Assembly (NCBI GenBank): GCA_011522725.1
Contig: WTIL01000074.1
Coordinates: forward strand, 1-39,336
Direction: 5' to 3'
Source: Rhodospirillaceae bacterium
GTDB taxonomy: Bacteria; Pseudomonadota; Alphaproteobacteria; Puniceispirillales; Puniceispirillaceae
DNA: 39,336 nt
Position numbers and translations under genes: made by a program. Numbering within the stretch: the stretch's first letter is position 1; each line of letters starts with the position of its first letter. The notes beneath the pieces are model-generated. The model had not been told where the DNA came from. It ran no database searches and was given only the letters and a program-made list of their open reading frames with translations. Of this stretch, positions 17,398-28,900 are shown piece by piece.

Positions 17398-18584
17398 GCG
17401 GTTCGCCCGCTCATCTCGTCGAGAAGCCGTTCGAGAAACTGCAGCCCCTCATCCATCGCCTCCTCGGTGATGAATTCGTCCGGCTGGTGCATCTGCGCCA
17501 TGCCGCCGGGGCCGATGACGATGGTGTCGAGCCCGGCTTTCTGGAAGAAGGCGCCGTCCGTGCCGAAGGATACGACCGATGGCGGCCTGTTGGTCCATAG
17601 GCGCGCCACCAGCGCCTCGGCTTCGGACTCCGGCGTTGCGACCAGCGGCGGCGCGTCCAGCAGCATCTCGGTCACCACCTCGCAGCCCGGGTTCCGCGCG
17701 GTCATGGCGGGAAGCACCTCTTCCTCGACAAAGCGCTGCACCCGCCGGCGCAGATCATGCGGATCGGCGCCCGGATGGGCCCTGATTTCCCAGTCGAAAC
17801 TGCAGCCCTCGGGAATGACGTTGCGCGCCTCGCCGCCACGGATGGTGCCGACCGACAGGGTCGTATGCGGCGGGTCGAAGGCCGATCCCGCCACCGGCGC
17901 GCCCGCGCATTCCGCTGCCAGCTGCTCGATAAAGCCGATGATCTTCGAGGCGGCGAAAATCGCATTGACGCCATTGTCCGGTTTCGAGGCATGGGCCGCC
18001 GCGCCGCGCACATGGGTGACAAGCTCCATCCCGCCCTTATGGGCGTTGATCGGCATCATGCCTGTCGGCTCGCCGATAATGGCGATGCGGGGCGTCACCC
18101 CCGCAGCCTCGAGAAAGGCCGGCATTCGCTCCGCCCCGAAACAGCCAAGCTCCTCGTCAAAGGTGAAGGCGAGATAGAGAGGCTCGCTGAGCTCGCCGGC
18201 ACGGGTCTGGAATTCCGGGGCCATGGCCAGCGCCATGGCAAGAAATCCCTTCATATCGACAGCGCCGCGCCCGTAAAGCCGCCCGTCCGCGCGGCGAAGG
18301 CTGAACGGGTCGCTCTGCCAGCCAGCGGCATCAGCGGGCACCACATCCAGATGCCCGGACAGCAGGATGCCGCCCGCTGCCTCCGGCCCGATCCGTGCCA
18401 GAAGATTGAACCTCTTGCCGTCCTCATGCGCGTCCCGCCGGCTGGCGATGCCGTGCGCGCCAAGCCACTCTTCGATATAGCCGACGATATCGCCGTTCGG
18501 GCTGAGGCTGACGCTGGGGAAGCCGACAAGGCCGGCGAGCAGGTCGATGCCGCGCTCACGAAGCGGGTGCGGGCCGGCGCTCAT
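17394..18584 (-). CDS. M20 family deacetylase (ArgE/DapE-like)
   Basis: A 396-residue zinc amidohydrolase of the ArgE/DapE/M20 group. The metal and catalytic motifs are LLSGHLDVVPAD, LYGRGAVDMKGFLA, FTFDEELGCFGAE with the catalytic Glu pair, IGEPTGMMPINAHKGGMEL, and the C-terminal metal His in GPGGMAQMHQPDEF. It removes an acyl group from an N-acyl amino acid; acetylornithine deacetylase (ArgE) is the nearest type by eye. The start at 18584 overlaps the M24 gene by four bases; a longer frame to 18632 lies inside that gene and is rejected. Placed after an ectoine hydrolase-like protein, it could deacetylate N-acetyl-2,4-diaminobutyrate in place of DoeB, which is from a different fold. That is inference. 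Confidence 0.85.
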   Translation of the reverse strand: MSAGPHPLRERGIDLLAGLVGFPSVSLSPNGDIVGYIEEWLGAHGIASRRDAHEDGKRFNLLARIGPEAAGGILLSGHLDVVPADAAGWQSDPFSLRRADGRLYGRGAVDMKGFLAMALAMAPEFQTRAGELSEPLYLAFTFDEELGCFGAERMPAFLEAAGVTPRIAIIGEPTGMMPINAHKGGMELVTHVRGAAAHASKPDNGVNAIFAASKIIGFIEQLAAECAGAPVAGSAFDPPHTTLSVGTIRGGEARNVIPEGCSFDWEIRAHPGADPHDLRRRVQRFVEEEVLPAMTARNPGCEVVTEMLLDAPPLVATPESEAEALVARLWTNRPPSVVSFGTDGAFFQKAGLDTIVIGPGGMAQMHQPDEFITEEAMDEGLQFLERLLDEMSGRTA

Positions 18585-19756
18585 GTCTCGACGACATGAA
18601 CATGCTGCGGGAAATCGCACATCCGCTCGCAACCGTCGCCGCGCACATGGATCGTCTCGCTGAGCTCCATGCCCCAGTCATCCATCCACATGCCGAGAAT
18701 GACGTGAACGACGGCATTGTCCGGAACAGGGGTGGCCTCGCGCGGGCGGAAGGACAAGGTGCGCTCGCCCCAGTCGGGGGCATAGCCGACACCGATGGAA
18801 TAGCCGATGCGGCTCGGCTTCTCGAGGCCGTAGCGGTCCAGCACGCGCTGCCAGGCGGCATGCACATCACCGGCGATGGCGCCCGGTTTCAGGCTGTCCA
18901 TCACCGCCGCCATGCCTTCCTCGACGGCGGCCGCGGTCCGGCGCAGCTCGTCGGACGGCGTGCCAAGATGGACGGTGCGCGCCAGCCCGACATTGTAGCG
19001 CTTCATGCAGCCGCCAAGCTCGAAGGCGATGGTCTGGCCATCGGCAAGCGGCGCGTCTGTCCACATCGGGTGCGCCGTTGTCGCCGCCTCGCCCGCCAGA
19101 ATCAGCGGATGAATGGCGGCCATGTCGCCGCCGCGCTGCGGGGTGCCCCTGACCTGGGTGGCCACAACATCCGCCATCAGGTCGCACTGCCGCACGCCGG
19201 GGCGCGCACCGTCAAAGGCGCATTGCATGGTGGCTTCGGCGATGCGCGCGGCGCCGCGCATCATCTCGATTTCCGCCTTGCTCTTGACCAGACGCTGCCA
19301 GTTCACCAGCAGGTCGGCATCGACAAATTCCGCCCCCGGAAGGCCCGATCGCAGGCAGTCCAGCGCGCGCGGCGAGAAATAGTAGCTGTCGCTCTCATAG
19401 CCGATCCGGGCCGAGGCGAACCCATGATCCGCCATCCATCCGGCAAGATGGGACATCGGGTGCGTGTCGGGACGCTGCACCAGCTCTTCGGGATAGGGAA
19501 CGATCTGCGAGGCGGTCAGATAGGTGGTGAAATTCGCCGCCCCCGCATCCATCAGCCGGCCCATCCAGAACGGGCCGTCATGCAGGTCCACCAGCATCAT
19601 CTGCGGGGTGTAGAAGGACCAGGCGTCATAGCCGGTAAGCCAGTTGATATTGTCCGGATCGCCGATCACCAGCGCGTCGAGGCCGCGCGCCGCCATTTCG
19701 GTGCGCACCCGCGCCAGCCGGTCGTCATATTCGGATTTCAGGAACGCCGGTGCCAT
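18581..19756 (-). CDS. M24-fold hydrolase, ectoine hydrolase (DoeA/EutD)-like
   Basis: A 391-residue creatinase/prolidase-fold protein: a creatinase N-terminal domain to about residue 155, then the pita-bread domain. Segments that recall ectoine hydrolase are NINWLTGYDAWSFY (37-49), VNWQRLVKS (151-159), YAPDWGERTLS (325-335) and MWMDDWGMELSE (356-367). The first metal Asp of true M24 peptidases is replaced (FELGGCMKRYNVGLARTV, residues 245-262), as in creatinase and ectoine hydrolase, so it is probably a metal-free C-N hydrolase and not a peptidase. Ectoine hydrolase opens the ectoine ring to N-acetyl-2,4-diaminobutyrate. It overlaps the M20 gene by four bases and follows the ureohydrolase gene by 15. 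Creatine or another cyclic or guanidino compound is the main alternative. Confidence 0.75.
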   Translation of the reverse strand: MAPAFLKSEYDDRLARVRTEMAARGLDALVIGDPDNINWLTGYDAWSFYTPQMMLVDLHDGPFWMGRLMDAGAANFTTYLTASQIVPYPEELVQRPDTHPMSHLAGWMADHGFASARIGYESDSYYFSPRALDCLRSGLPGAEFVDADLLVNWQRLVKSKAEIEMMRGAARIAEATMQCAFDGARPGVRQCDLMADVVATQVRGTPQRGGDMAAIHPLILAGEAATTAHPMWTDAPLADGQTIAFELGGCMKRYNVGLARTVHLGTPSDELRRTAAAVEEGMAAVMDSLKPGAIAGDVHAAWQRVLDRYGLEKPSRIGYSIGVGYAPDWGERTLSFRPREATPVPDNAVVHVILGMWMDDWGMELSETIHVRGDGCERMCDFPQHVHVVET

Positions 19757-19771
19757 GGCATCACCCCCGCC

Positions 19772-20737
19772 TTATTTGTCCCGGTATGAGACCCCCGGAA
19801 GAACACACAGCATCTCATACAGAAGGTTTGCCGCCAGCAGCGCGGTATTGCCCTGCGGGTCATAGGGGGGCGAGACCTCGACAAGATCGGCCCCGACAAG
19901 GTTCAGCCCGCGGCAGCCGCGGATGATCTCCAGCGCCTGGATCGGGGTCAGCCCGCCGATTTCCGGCGTGCCGGTGCCGGGCGCAAAGCCCGGGTCGAGC
20001 GAATCGATGTCAAAGCTCAGATAGACAGGCCCGTCGCCCAGCGCGGTGCGCGCCTGTTCGATCAGCGGCGTTGCCGAGCGGTGCCACAGCTCTTCCGCCT
20101 GCACCACGGTGAACCCCCGGTCGCGCGCCCAGTCGAAATCCTCGGCCGTGTATCCGGTGCCGCGAAGCCCGATCTGCCAGGTCCGGTGCGGGTCGATCAG
20201 CCCCTCTTCGACAGCGCGCCTGAACGGCGTGCCATGGGCGATCTTCTCGCCGAACATATGGTCATTGATATCGGCGTGCGCATCGACATGGATCAGCCCG
20301 ACAGGCCCGTGTTTGGCGGCGACAGCCCGCAGCACGGGAAGGGTCAGCGTATGATCACCGCCAAGTGTCAGCGGCACCACGTCATGGGCAAGCACCTCGT
20401 TGTAGAAGGCGGTGATCCGCGCCACCGAATCCTTCAGATCGAAAGTGTTGATCGGCACATCGCCGAGATCCCCGACCCGAAGCGAGTCGAACGGGGCAGC
20501 CCGTGTCCACATATTATAGGGGCGCATGAGCACGGATTCGGCACGAATCTGTTTCGGCCCGAAGCGGGTGCCAGACCGGTTCGAGGTGCCGATATCGAGC
20601 GGAATGCCGATGAAGACCGCATCCATGCCGGCGGCGCTGTCCACGGCGGGAAGCCGCATCATCGTCCCCGGTCCGGCGAAGCGCGGCATTTCATTGCCGC
20701 CGAGCGGCTGCGGGAAATCCGTGGGCTTGTCACTCAT
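19772..20737 (-). CDS. Agmatinase/guanidinobutyrase-type ureohydrolase
   Basis: A 321-residue manganese enzyme of the arginase family that releases urea from a guanidino compound. The binuclear metal ligands are all present: H129 in GGDHT (126-130), D152, H154 and D156 in DAHAD, and D243 and D245 in SFDIDSLDP. The N-terminal region FIGIPLDIGTSNRSGTRFGP and the RPYNMW segment fit the agmatinase/guanidinobutyrase/guanidinopropionase branch and not arginase. The product from agmatine would be putrescine, from guanidinobutyrate GABA. It sits twelve bases after fghA and 15 before the M24 gene, within one transcription unit. Specificity among guanidino substrates cannot be told here. Confidence 0.88.
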   Translation of the reverse strand: MSDKPTDFPQPLGGNEMPRFAGPGTMMRLPAVDSAAGMDAVFIGIPLDIGTSNRSGTRFGPKQIRAESVLMRPYNMWTRAAPFDSLRVGDLGDVPINTFDLKDSVARITAFYNEVLAHDVVPLTLGGDHTLTLPVLRAVAAKHGPVGLIHVDAHADINDHMFGEKIAHGTPFRRAVEEGLIDPHRTWQIGLRGTGYTAEDFDWARDRGFTVVQAEELWHRSATPLIEQARTALGDGPVYLSFDIDSLDPGFAPGTGTPEIGGLTPIQALEIIRGCRGLNLVGADLVEVSPPYDPQGNTALLAANLLYEMLCVLPGVSYRDK

Positions 20738-20749
20738 TCCCGCCCCCTC

Positions 20750-21583
20750 CTAGTCGCCGCAGAGCCGTGCCGCGTGCCAGCGCATATGGTCATCCATGAA
20801 GGTGGAGACAAAGTAATAGGCATGGCCGTACCCGGGCTGCATGCGCAATGTCAGATCGACCGCCCCGCCACCGCAGGCCTCTTCCAGCCGTTGCGGAAGA
20901 AGCATCTCGAGAAAATTGTCGGCATCGCCCTGGTCCACGAGAATCTCGGGAAATCCGTGGCCGTCCTCGATCAGCGCCACCGCGTCATAGCCACGCCACG
21001 CCGCCTTGTCGTCCCCCAGATAGCGCGAGAAGGCCGTCGCCGGCATCTCGACCGCCGACGGGTTGGTCATCGGGGCAAAGGCCGAACAGCTGCGGAACCT
21101 GTCGGCATGTTTCAGCGCCATGATCAGCGCGCCATGCCCGCCCATCGAGTGGCCGAACACACCCTGCCTGTCCATGCGCAGCGGGAAATGGGCGGCGACC
21201 AGCGCCGGAAGCTCTTCGCTGACATAGCTGTACATGCGGTAATTGGCGTTCCACGGCGCCTCGGTGGCATCGACATAGAAGCCGGCACCGCTGCCGAAGG
21301 TCCAGTCATCCTCGTCCGGAACATCCTCGCCGCGCGGGCTGGTATCGGGACAGATGACCGCGATGCCAAGCTCGGCCGCCATGCGCCGGTATTCACCCTT
21401 TTCCATGACATTGGCATGGGTGCAGGTCAGGCCCGACAGGTACCACAGCACCGGCACCGGCCCGTCCTCGGCCTGCGGCGGCAGGTAGACGGCAAAGGTC
21501 ATGTCGCATCCGGTGACGCCGGAGGCATGGCGGTAGACGCCCTGGACGCCGCCAAAGGACTTCTCGGTGGAAAGCGTTTCCAT
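20750..21583 (-). CDS. fghA: S-formylglutathione hydrolase
   Basis: A 277-residue esterase-D-type serine hydrolase that splits S-formylglutathione into formate and glutathione, the last step of glutathione-dependent formaldehyde oxidation. The nucleophile is S146 in FGHSMGGHGAL, with D220 (DQGDADNF) and H254 (GYGHAYYF) completing the triad. WYLSGLTCTHANVMEKGEYRR is the family's conserved oxyanion and substrate region. It starts eleven bases after frmA, which makes its substrate, so the functional pair is intact. Confidence 0.95.
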   Translation of the reverse strand: METLSTEKSFGGVQGVYRHASGVTGCDMTFAVYLPPQAEDGPVPVLWYLSGLTCTHANVMEKGEYRRMAAELGIAVICPDTSPRGEDVPDEDDWTFGSGAGFYVDATEAPWNANYRMYSYVSEELPALVAAHFPLRMDRQGVFGHSMGGHGALIMALKHADRFRSCSAFAPMTNPSAVEMPATAFSRYLGDDKAAWRGYDAVALIEDGHGFPEILVDQGDADNFLEMLLPQRLEEACGGGAVDLTLRMQPGYGHAYYFVSTFMDDHMRWHAARLCGD

Positions 21584-21594
21584 ATCGACCGGCC

Positions 21595-22704
<1,110 letters not shown>

Positions 22705-22717
22705 GTGATTCCTCCCT

Positions 22718-22734
22718 CCCCGCGACAGGCGGGG
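22718..22734 (-). other. GC hairpin just upstream of the frmA ribosome site
   Basis: CCCCGC (22718-22723) and GCGGGG (22729-22734) form a six-pair stem with a five-base loop. It ends about 13 bases from the frmA start, with one arm touching the purine-rich ribosome site on the minus strand. It could influence translation or processing between betA and frmA; no T-tract follows. Confidence 0.3.
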
Positions 22735-22792
22735 CATATTCAATAATTTCCGCGCTCACGATGGCATGGCGGCAAGGCGCGCACAAGATGCT

Positions 22793-24451
22793 TCACCGCT
22801 GTTTTGTCTGCCATTCGGGATGAAAGAACGGGGTGTCGTTGGCCCGCGCCAGCGGCGTGCGGCCAAGGATGTGGTCCGCCGCCTTCTCGCCGGTCATGAT
22901 CGAGGGCGCGTTCAGATTGCCGTTGGTGATGCGCGGGAAAATCGAGGAATCCGCGACCCGCAGCCCGTCCACACCGATCACGCGGCATTGCGGGTCGACA
23001 ACCGCCAGCGGGTCGTCGGGCCGGCCCATGCGTACCGTCCCGCACGGGTGATATGCGCTTTCGGCGTGATCGCGGATAAAGGCGTCAATGGCGTCGTCCG
23101 AGGTGGCGTCGTTACCAGGCTGGATCTCGGCCCCGCGGTACGGGTCCATCGGCGCCTGCGCGATGATCTCGCGGCTCAGCCGGATACAGCGGCGGAATTC
23201 CGCCCAGTCGTCCGGATGGCTCATATAGTTGAAACGGATCTCCGGTGCCGTCGCCGCCCCGCCATCGCGGATATGGACATGCCCCCGTGATTTTGATCGC
23301 ATCGGCCCGACATGAAGCTGGAAGCCGTGGCCGGCGGCCGGCGCGCGCCCGTCATAGCTGATGGCGACAGGCAGGAAATGATACTGGATATCCGGATAGG
23401 AAATGCCTTCGGCCGAGCGGATGAAGCCAAGCGTCTCGAACTGGTTCGACGCGCCGAGCCCGCTCTTGAAGAACAGCCATTCGGCGCCGATCCGCGCCTT
23501 GGAGAGAAGCCCCAGATGCTTGTAGAGGGTAATCGGCTGCAGGCAGGCGATCTGGAAATAGACCTCGAGATGGTCCTGCAGATTGCCGCCGACACCTTCG
23601 CGCGCCGCCAGCGTCTCCACCCCGGCGGATTGCAGCACAGCCCCCGGCCCGATGCCCGAGCGCTGCAGGATCGCCGGCGAATTGATCGCTCCCGCCGACA
23701 GCACCACCTCGGCATTGGCGCGCACCTCGTGCCGCTGGCCGCCGCGCAGGAACGACACGCCCGCCGCGCGGGTTCCCTCGAAGATGATGCGGTCGACCAT
23801 GGCGCCCGTGACCACCCTCAGATTGCCGCGCTTCATCGCGGGTTTCAGATAGGCGTTCGCCGCCGACCAGCGCCGCCCTTTCCACACCGTCATGTCGGCC
23901 GGACCGAACCCTTCCTGCCGGTAACCGTTATAGTCCGGCGTCGCCGCGTAGCCCGCCGCCTCGGCCGAGGCGACGAAGGCGTCATGCAGCGGGTTGTCGC
24001 GCGGGCCGCGGGTGACGTGAAGCGGGCCGCCGGTGCCACGCCAGGGCGCCTCGCCGCCATGCGAATGTTCCATCCGCCGGAAATAGGGCAGCACATCGGC
24101 ATAGCCCCAGCCTGTCGCGCCGGACTCCTCCCAATGCGCATAGTCGCCGGCATGGCCGCGGACATAGATCATGCCGTTGATCGAACTGGACCCGCCGATC
24201 ACCTTGCCGCGCGGACAGACAAGCGAGCGCCCGCCGAGGGCCGGTTCCGGCTCGGCAAGATAGCCCCAGTCATAGCGTTTCATGTTCATCGGATAGGACA
24301 GCGCCGCCGGCATCTGGATCAGCGGCCCGGCATCGCTGCCGCCGAATTCCAGCACCAGAACGCGTGTGGTCCCGTCCTCGCCAAGCCGATAGGCAAGCGC
24401 GCTTCCGGCCGAACCCGATCCGATGATGATATAGTCGTAATTCCCGTCCAT
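22793..24451 (-). CDS. betA: Choline dehydrogenase (BetA-like GMC oxidoreductase)
   Basis: A 552-residue FAD enzyme of the GMC family. The dinucleotide fold is [19 protein letters not shown]; the flavin segment [21 protein letters not shown] and the C-terminal active-site regions [12 protein letters not shown] and [19 protein letters not shown] carry the catalytic His and Asn. Long stretches closely parallel E. coli BetA ([64 protein letters not shown]), so choline oxidation to betaine aldehyde is a fair call. The start at 24451 is where homology begins, though no ribosome site is clear; ATGs at 24502 and 24535 also keep the frame. No betB or betI lies in the window. Downstream frmA/fghA could clear formaldehyde from later demethylation of betaine. 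Confidence 0.82.
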   Translation of the reverse strand: MDGNYDYIIIGSGSAGSALAYRLGEDGTTRVLVLEFGGSDAGPLIQMPAALSYPMNMKRYDWGYLAEPEPALGGRSLVCPRGKVIGGSSSINGMIYVRGHAGDYAHWEESGATGWGYADVLPYFRRMEHSHGGEAPWRGTGGPLHVTRGPRDNPLHDAFVASAEAAGYAATPDYNGYRQEGFGPADMTVWKGRRWSAANAYLKPAMKRGNLRVVTGAMVDRIIFEGTRAAGVSFLRGGQRHEVRANAEVVLSAGAINSPAILQRSGIGPGAVLQSAGVETLAAREGVGGNLQDHLEVYFQIACLQPITLYKHLGLLSKARIGAEWLFFKSGLGASNQFETLGFIRSAEGISYPDIQYHFLPVAISYDGRAPAAGHGFQLHVGPMRSKSRGHVHIRDGGAATAPEIRFNYMSHPDDWAEFRRCIRLSREIIAQAPMDPYRGAEIQPGNDATSDDAIDAFIRDHAESAYHPCGTVRMGRPDDPLAVVDPQCRVIGVDGLRVADSSIFPRITNGNLNAPSIMTGEKAADHILGRTPLARANDTPFFHPEWQTKQR

Positions 24452-24587
24452 AGCGCCACTATCGGGAGCGCCGCCGGACCCGTCAAGCGCCGCTGTTTCC
24501 ATGCCGGCTTGACCAGCCGAACAGGCAGCCGTCACCCCATATGATTTTCCGCATGATTTTTTCGGGACCCCGCGCCATAGTCAGGGC

Positions 24588-25931
24588 ATGTCCATGTCGA
24601 TTTCAAAGATCACCGGCGATCTTGCCGCCGGCAAAACCACCGCCCGCCAGCATCTGGAAACCTGTCTCGAGGCCATCGACAGCGAGGATGGCAGGCGCGC
24701 CTTCATCACCGTGAACAGCGATGCCGCCCGCGCCGAGGCCGACCGGGTGGACGCCATGCGCGCCGCCGGGGCCGCGCTGCCGCCCTTTGCCGGGGTGACC
24801 CTGTCGGTCAAGGACCTGTTCGATATCGCCGGCGAGATCACCCGTGCCGGATCGCGCGTTCTGGACGGCGCCGCACCTGCCGCCCGCGACTGCAGCGTGG
24901 TGGCGCGTCTGCGCGCCGCGGGCTTCAACATCATCGGCCGCACCAACATGACCGAATTCGCCTATTCCGGCCTCGGCATGAACCCGCATCACGGCAACCC
25001 GCGCAGCCCGTGGGAACGCGATGTCGATGGCGGCCGTGTCGCCGGCGGGTCCTCGTCGGGAAGCGCGGTGTCGATCAGCGACGGCATGTCGGCCGCCACC
25101 ATCGGGTCCGACACCGGCGGTTCGACCCGCGCCCCGGCCGTCTTCTGCGGCATTGTCGGGCTGAAGCCGACCACGACACGCATGCCGTCCGACGGCATCT
25201 ACCCGCTTTCCACATCCTTCGACGCGGCAGGCCCGATGGGCCACAGCACGGATTGCTGCGCCGTCATGGACGACATCATGGCAGGCGGTGCCGGCCGGGC
25301 CGAAACACCCTTCCCGGTGGCCGGGCTGCGGCTGGCGATCCCGCGCGGCTATCTGTTCGACGAGCTGGACCCGGAGGTTGCCGCGGGCTTCGAGGCCGCA
25401 GTGGCGCGGCTGTCGGCGGCGGGTGCCGCGATCAGCGATATCAGCCTCGACATTCTGGAAGAGCTGCGCCCGGCGAACCGTCCGAAGAGCATCGTCTCGG
25501 CAGAGGCCTTTGCGATCCACCGCGACCAGCTGGCCGCCCGGCGCGACGGGTATGATCCCTATGTGGCGACGCGTCTGGATGGTGGCAGCGACATTCTGGC
25601 GGCGGACTATATCGCCATGCACCGCGAGCGCGATGCGACCTGCGCCGCCGTGCAGGCGGTGACCCGTCCGTTCGACGCCCTGCTGCTGCCGACCTCGCCA
25701 TGCGTGCCGCCAAAGATCGCGCCGCTCGACACGACCGAGGCCTTGATGAAGGCAAGCGCCCGGGTGTTGCGCAACACGGCGCTGTCGAACTATCTCGACC
25801 GGCCGACCATCACCATTCCCTGCCACCGCGCGGGAGAGGCGCCCGTCGGCCTGTCGCTGATGGGATCACGCCATCACGACCGCCGGCTGCTGGCCATCGC
25901 CGCCGGCGTCGAGGGGATTGTCAGGGGTTAG
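24588..25931 (+). CDS. Amidase-signature family hydrolase
   Basis: A 447-residue amidase of the AS family with the Ser-cisSer-Lys triad: K75 in LSVKDLFD, the bridging Ser in GGSSSGSA (153-160) and the nucleophile S179 in GSDTGGSTRAPAVFCG. GRTNMTEFAYSGLGMNPHHGNP is also typical. It hydrolyses a C-N amide, but which is unknown; aryl or aliphatic amides, allophanate or indoleacetamide are all handled by relatives, and it is not GatA, as no GatB/C are near. ATGs at 24588 and 24594 are both possible; the AGGG at 24582-24585 better suits 24594. It is divergent from betA and converges with the RND pump gene. Confidence 0.85.
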   Translation: MSMSISKITGDLAAGKTTARQHLETCLEAIDSEDGRRAFITVNSDAARAEADRVDAMRAAGAALPPFAGVTLSVKDLFDIAGEITRAGSRVLDGAAPAARDCSVVARLRAAGFNIIGRTNMTEFAYSGLGMNPHHGNPRSPWERDVDGGRVAGGSSSGSAVSISDGMSAATIGSDTGGSTRAPAVFCGIVGLKPTTTRMPSDGIYPLSTSFDAAGPMGHSTDCCAVMDDIMAGGAGRAETPFPVAGLRLAIPRGYLFDELDPEVAAGFEAAVARLSAAGAAISDISLDILEELRPANRPKSIVSAEAFAIHRDQLAARRDGYDPYVATRLDGGSDILAADYIAMHRERDATCAAVQAVTRPFDALLLPTSPCVPPKIAPLDTTEALMKASARVLRNTALSNYLDRPTITIPCHRAGEAPVGLSLMGSRHHDRRLLAIAAGVEGIVRG

Positions 25932-25942
25932 GCCGCCCTTGC

Positions 25943-25983
25943 GCCGCCGGCCTGTTCGACGTGCCGCCGGCCTATTCGGCCGG
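25943..25983. repeat. Direct repeat and hairpin between amidase and RND genes
   Basis: GCCGCCGGCCTGTTCG (25943-25958) is repeated 20 bases on as GCCGCCGGCCTATTCG (25963-25978), 15 of 16 bases the same. The second copy contains the RND stop codon. CCGGCC (25967-25972) and GGCCGG (25978-25983) also form a perfect six-pair stem with a five-base loop, with no T-tract. It looks like a small duplication of the gene's 3' end and may act as a weak convergent terminator. Confidence 0.5.
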
Positions 25984-28900
25984 AGCGACCCCGCGGGTCC
26001 GCCGGAAGCGGAACAGGCTGCCCGTCCGGCGTGACAGGGCCCCGCCGAACCGGCCGAGCCGGTCGCCAATCACCAGCATCGCCGGTGTGGCCACCAATGT
26101 CAGGATGGTGGCGAAGGCAAGGCCGCCGGCAATCGTGCTGGAGAGCTGCGTCCACCATTGCGAGGACGGCGCGCCGACCAGAATGTCCCGTTCGGTGATC
26201 TTGATCGTCAGCTGGAAGACCATCGGCAGCAGGCCGAGGATGGTGGTCACCGCCGTCAGCAAGACCGGCCGGAAACGGACAAGGCCGGCACGGAAGGCGG
26301 CGTCCTTGGCCCCGTATCCGCGGGCCCGGTATTCATTGAATGTGTCGATCAGCACGATGTTGTTGTTCACCACAATGCCGGCCAGCGCGATGACGCCAAG
26401 CCCGCTCATGACAATGCCGAAGGGCTGGGCCGTCGCCCACAGGCCGAGCATGACCCCGCCTGTCGACAGCAGGATCGCCGACATGGTGACGAAGGCCTGC
26501 CATGCGGAGTTGAACTGCACCATCAGCACGATCAGCATCAGCAGCAACGACAGCGAGAAGGCCTGGCTCAGAAACGCGCCGGTCTCGGCCATATCCTCGT
26601 TCTCGCCGGCGAAGGAGACATCGACATCCTGCACGAGCGGCGCTGCGGCGAGAGAAGCCTGAAGCGCCTCGACCCGTTCGGCCGGCAGCCGCCCGCCTGC
26701 CACATCGGCGTTGATATACATATAGCGGTCGCCGTCCTTGCGCTCGATATCGCCGCCCTTCTGGCGCGGCTGGAGCCTGGCAAAGACCGAAAGCGGCACG
26801 TAGGAGCCGTCGGAAGCCGGCACGCGCAGCTCGCCGAGACGGTCGAGGTTGCGCTGGTCGCCCATGAACCGCATGACGACATCGAGCTCGTCCTCGGCAT
26901 CGTCCGGACGGAAGTCCGAAATGCGCACGCCGCGGGTCAGCATCTTGATCATGGTGCCAAGGCCGGAGATCGACACCCCGTGGCGGCTGGCGGCCTCACG
27001 GTCGGTGACGAGGGTCCATTCGAGGCCCGGAAGCGGCCGGTTGTCGGCGATATCGACGAACCCGCCAAGCTCGTTCATGCGCGCCACGACGGCATCGGTG
27101 GCGGCGGCGATCTCGTCCAGATCGTCACCCATGATCTCGATGCGGATGGGAAGCGCGCCGCCCGGTCCCTGCTGTTGCTTGGTGATGCTGAAATCAGCGC
27201 CGGCGAGGCCGGAAATCAGCCCGCGCATGCGGTCCATCAGCGTTGCCGCAGGATCGCGCTCGTCCCAGTCCGCAAAGACCGTGCGGATGGTGCCGACGGA
27301 ATCACGCGGCACCTGGTGCCCGCCGCTTCCCGGCCGGAAGGAGCGCGCATAGAAATCCTGCACCCCGTCTACCGGAAGGATCGATGTCTCGGCGGTGTTC
27401 ACCAGCGCGTCACGTTCCTTGGCCGACAGATCGCCACGCGCCAGAATCTGCACGCTTGCCTGCTCCGGCTCGATATCCGGGAAGAAGGCAGCGCCGTAGC
27501 CTGCCACCAGATAAACGCTGAAACTGCCGACAATAATGCCGATCACCGTCATCATGGTGAGCACGGGATAGCGGATCGCCTTCTTCAGCGTCCAGCGGTA
27601 GCTTCGCGGCGCGGTGGCCGAAATCACGCCCTTCGGCACCGACTTCTTGCCGATGACGCCGCCAAGCACCGGAATGAAGATCAGCGCCATGAACAGCGAT
27701 GCGATCAGCACGCTCATCACCGTGATGGGAAGATATTTCATGAACTGGCCGACAATGCCGGGCCAGAACAGCAGCGGCAGGAAGACCATCAGCGTCGTCA
27801 CGGTCGACGAGATAATCGGCCATGACATGCGCTGCGCGCCCTGCAGATAGGCGTCGCGGCGGCTTGCGCCCATGGCAATCCGGCGGTCGGCATATTCGGT
27901 GGTCACAATCACCCCGTCGACAAGCATGCCGGCGACGAGGATCAGCGAGAACAGCACGACGATGTTCATCGTCACGCCCATCAGGTTGAGAACGCTGATG
28001 CCGATGAAGAAACTTCCCGGAATGGCCAGCCCGACCAGCGTCGCGTTGCGAATGCCGAGGACGCCCAGCACCACGACCATCACAATCAGCACAGCGGCGG
28101 CGACATTGTTGCCGAGGTCGCTCAGGAGATTGCGCACATCCTTGGAATCATCGAACAGGTAGGTGACCTTGACGCCCTCGCCGATTTTCGGCGCTTCCTC
28201 GTCGATCACCGTACGCGCCGCCTCGACAACCTCGATGATGTTGGAGCCGACCCGCTTGCTGACATCCAGCACCACGGCCGGCTCGCCATTCACCCGCGAC
28301 CAGCCCTCGGCCTGGCGGAAGGACCGCCGGACCACGGCGATATCGCCAAAAGTGATGGCCGTGCCGTCACGCGCCTGAACAGGCATCTTCACCAGATCGT
28401 CGATGGATTCGATGACGCCCGGAACCTTCACCGTCAGCCGGCCGCCGCCATCATCGATGGCACCCGCCGTCACCAGCTGGTTGTTGCCGCTGACAAGCCG
28501 GATCACCGCCGAGGGGTCGAGCCCGTAGGCCTCGATCGCCGACGCGTCCAGCAGGATTTCGAGGACCTCTTCGCGGTCACCGCCGATCTTGACCTCGAGC
28601 ACGCCCTCCAGAGCTTCGACCTTGTCCTTGATCTCGCGCGCGGCGAGGACCATTTCGCGCTCCGATACAGGGCCGTAGAGCGCCGCCGTCAGGATCGGGA
28701 AGAGCGACAGGTTGACCTCGGTCACCGTCGGCTCGTCGGCCTCGCCCGGCAGGTCAGGCTTCGCGTCGTCCACCGCCTGACGCACATCATCGAGGATGCG
28801 GTCGATGTCCTCGCCGGCATCGAATTCAAGAGACACCGACGCATAGCCCTCCGAGGCCACCGACGACATCTTGTCGAGGCCCTGGACAGAGCGCAGGTGC

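Noticed and set aside
16507-18177. Plus-strand open frame of 556 codons across eamA and the M20 gene
   Set aside because: It covers two genuine genes in antisense and has low-complexity composition.
26158-27825. Plus-strand open frame of 555 codons across the RND pump gene
   Set aside because: Antisense shadow; Arg/His/Gln-rich with no domain, while the other strand encodes a full RND protein.
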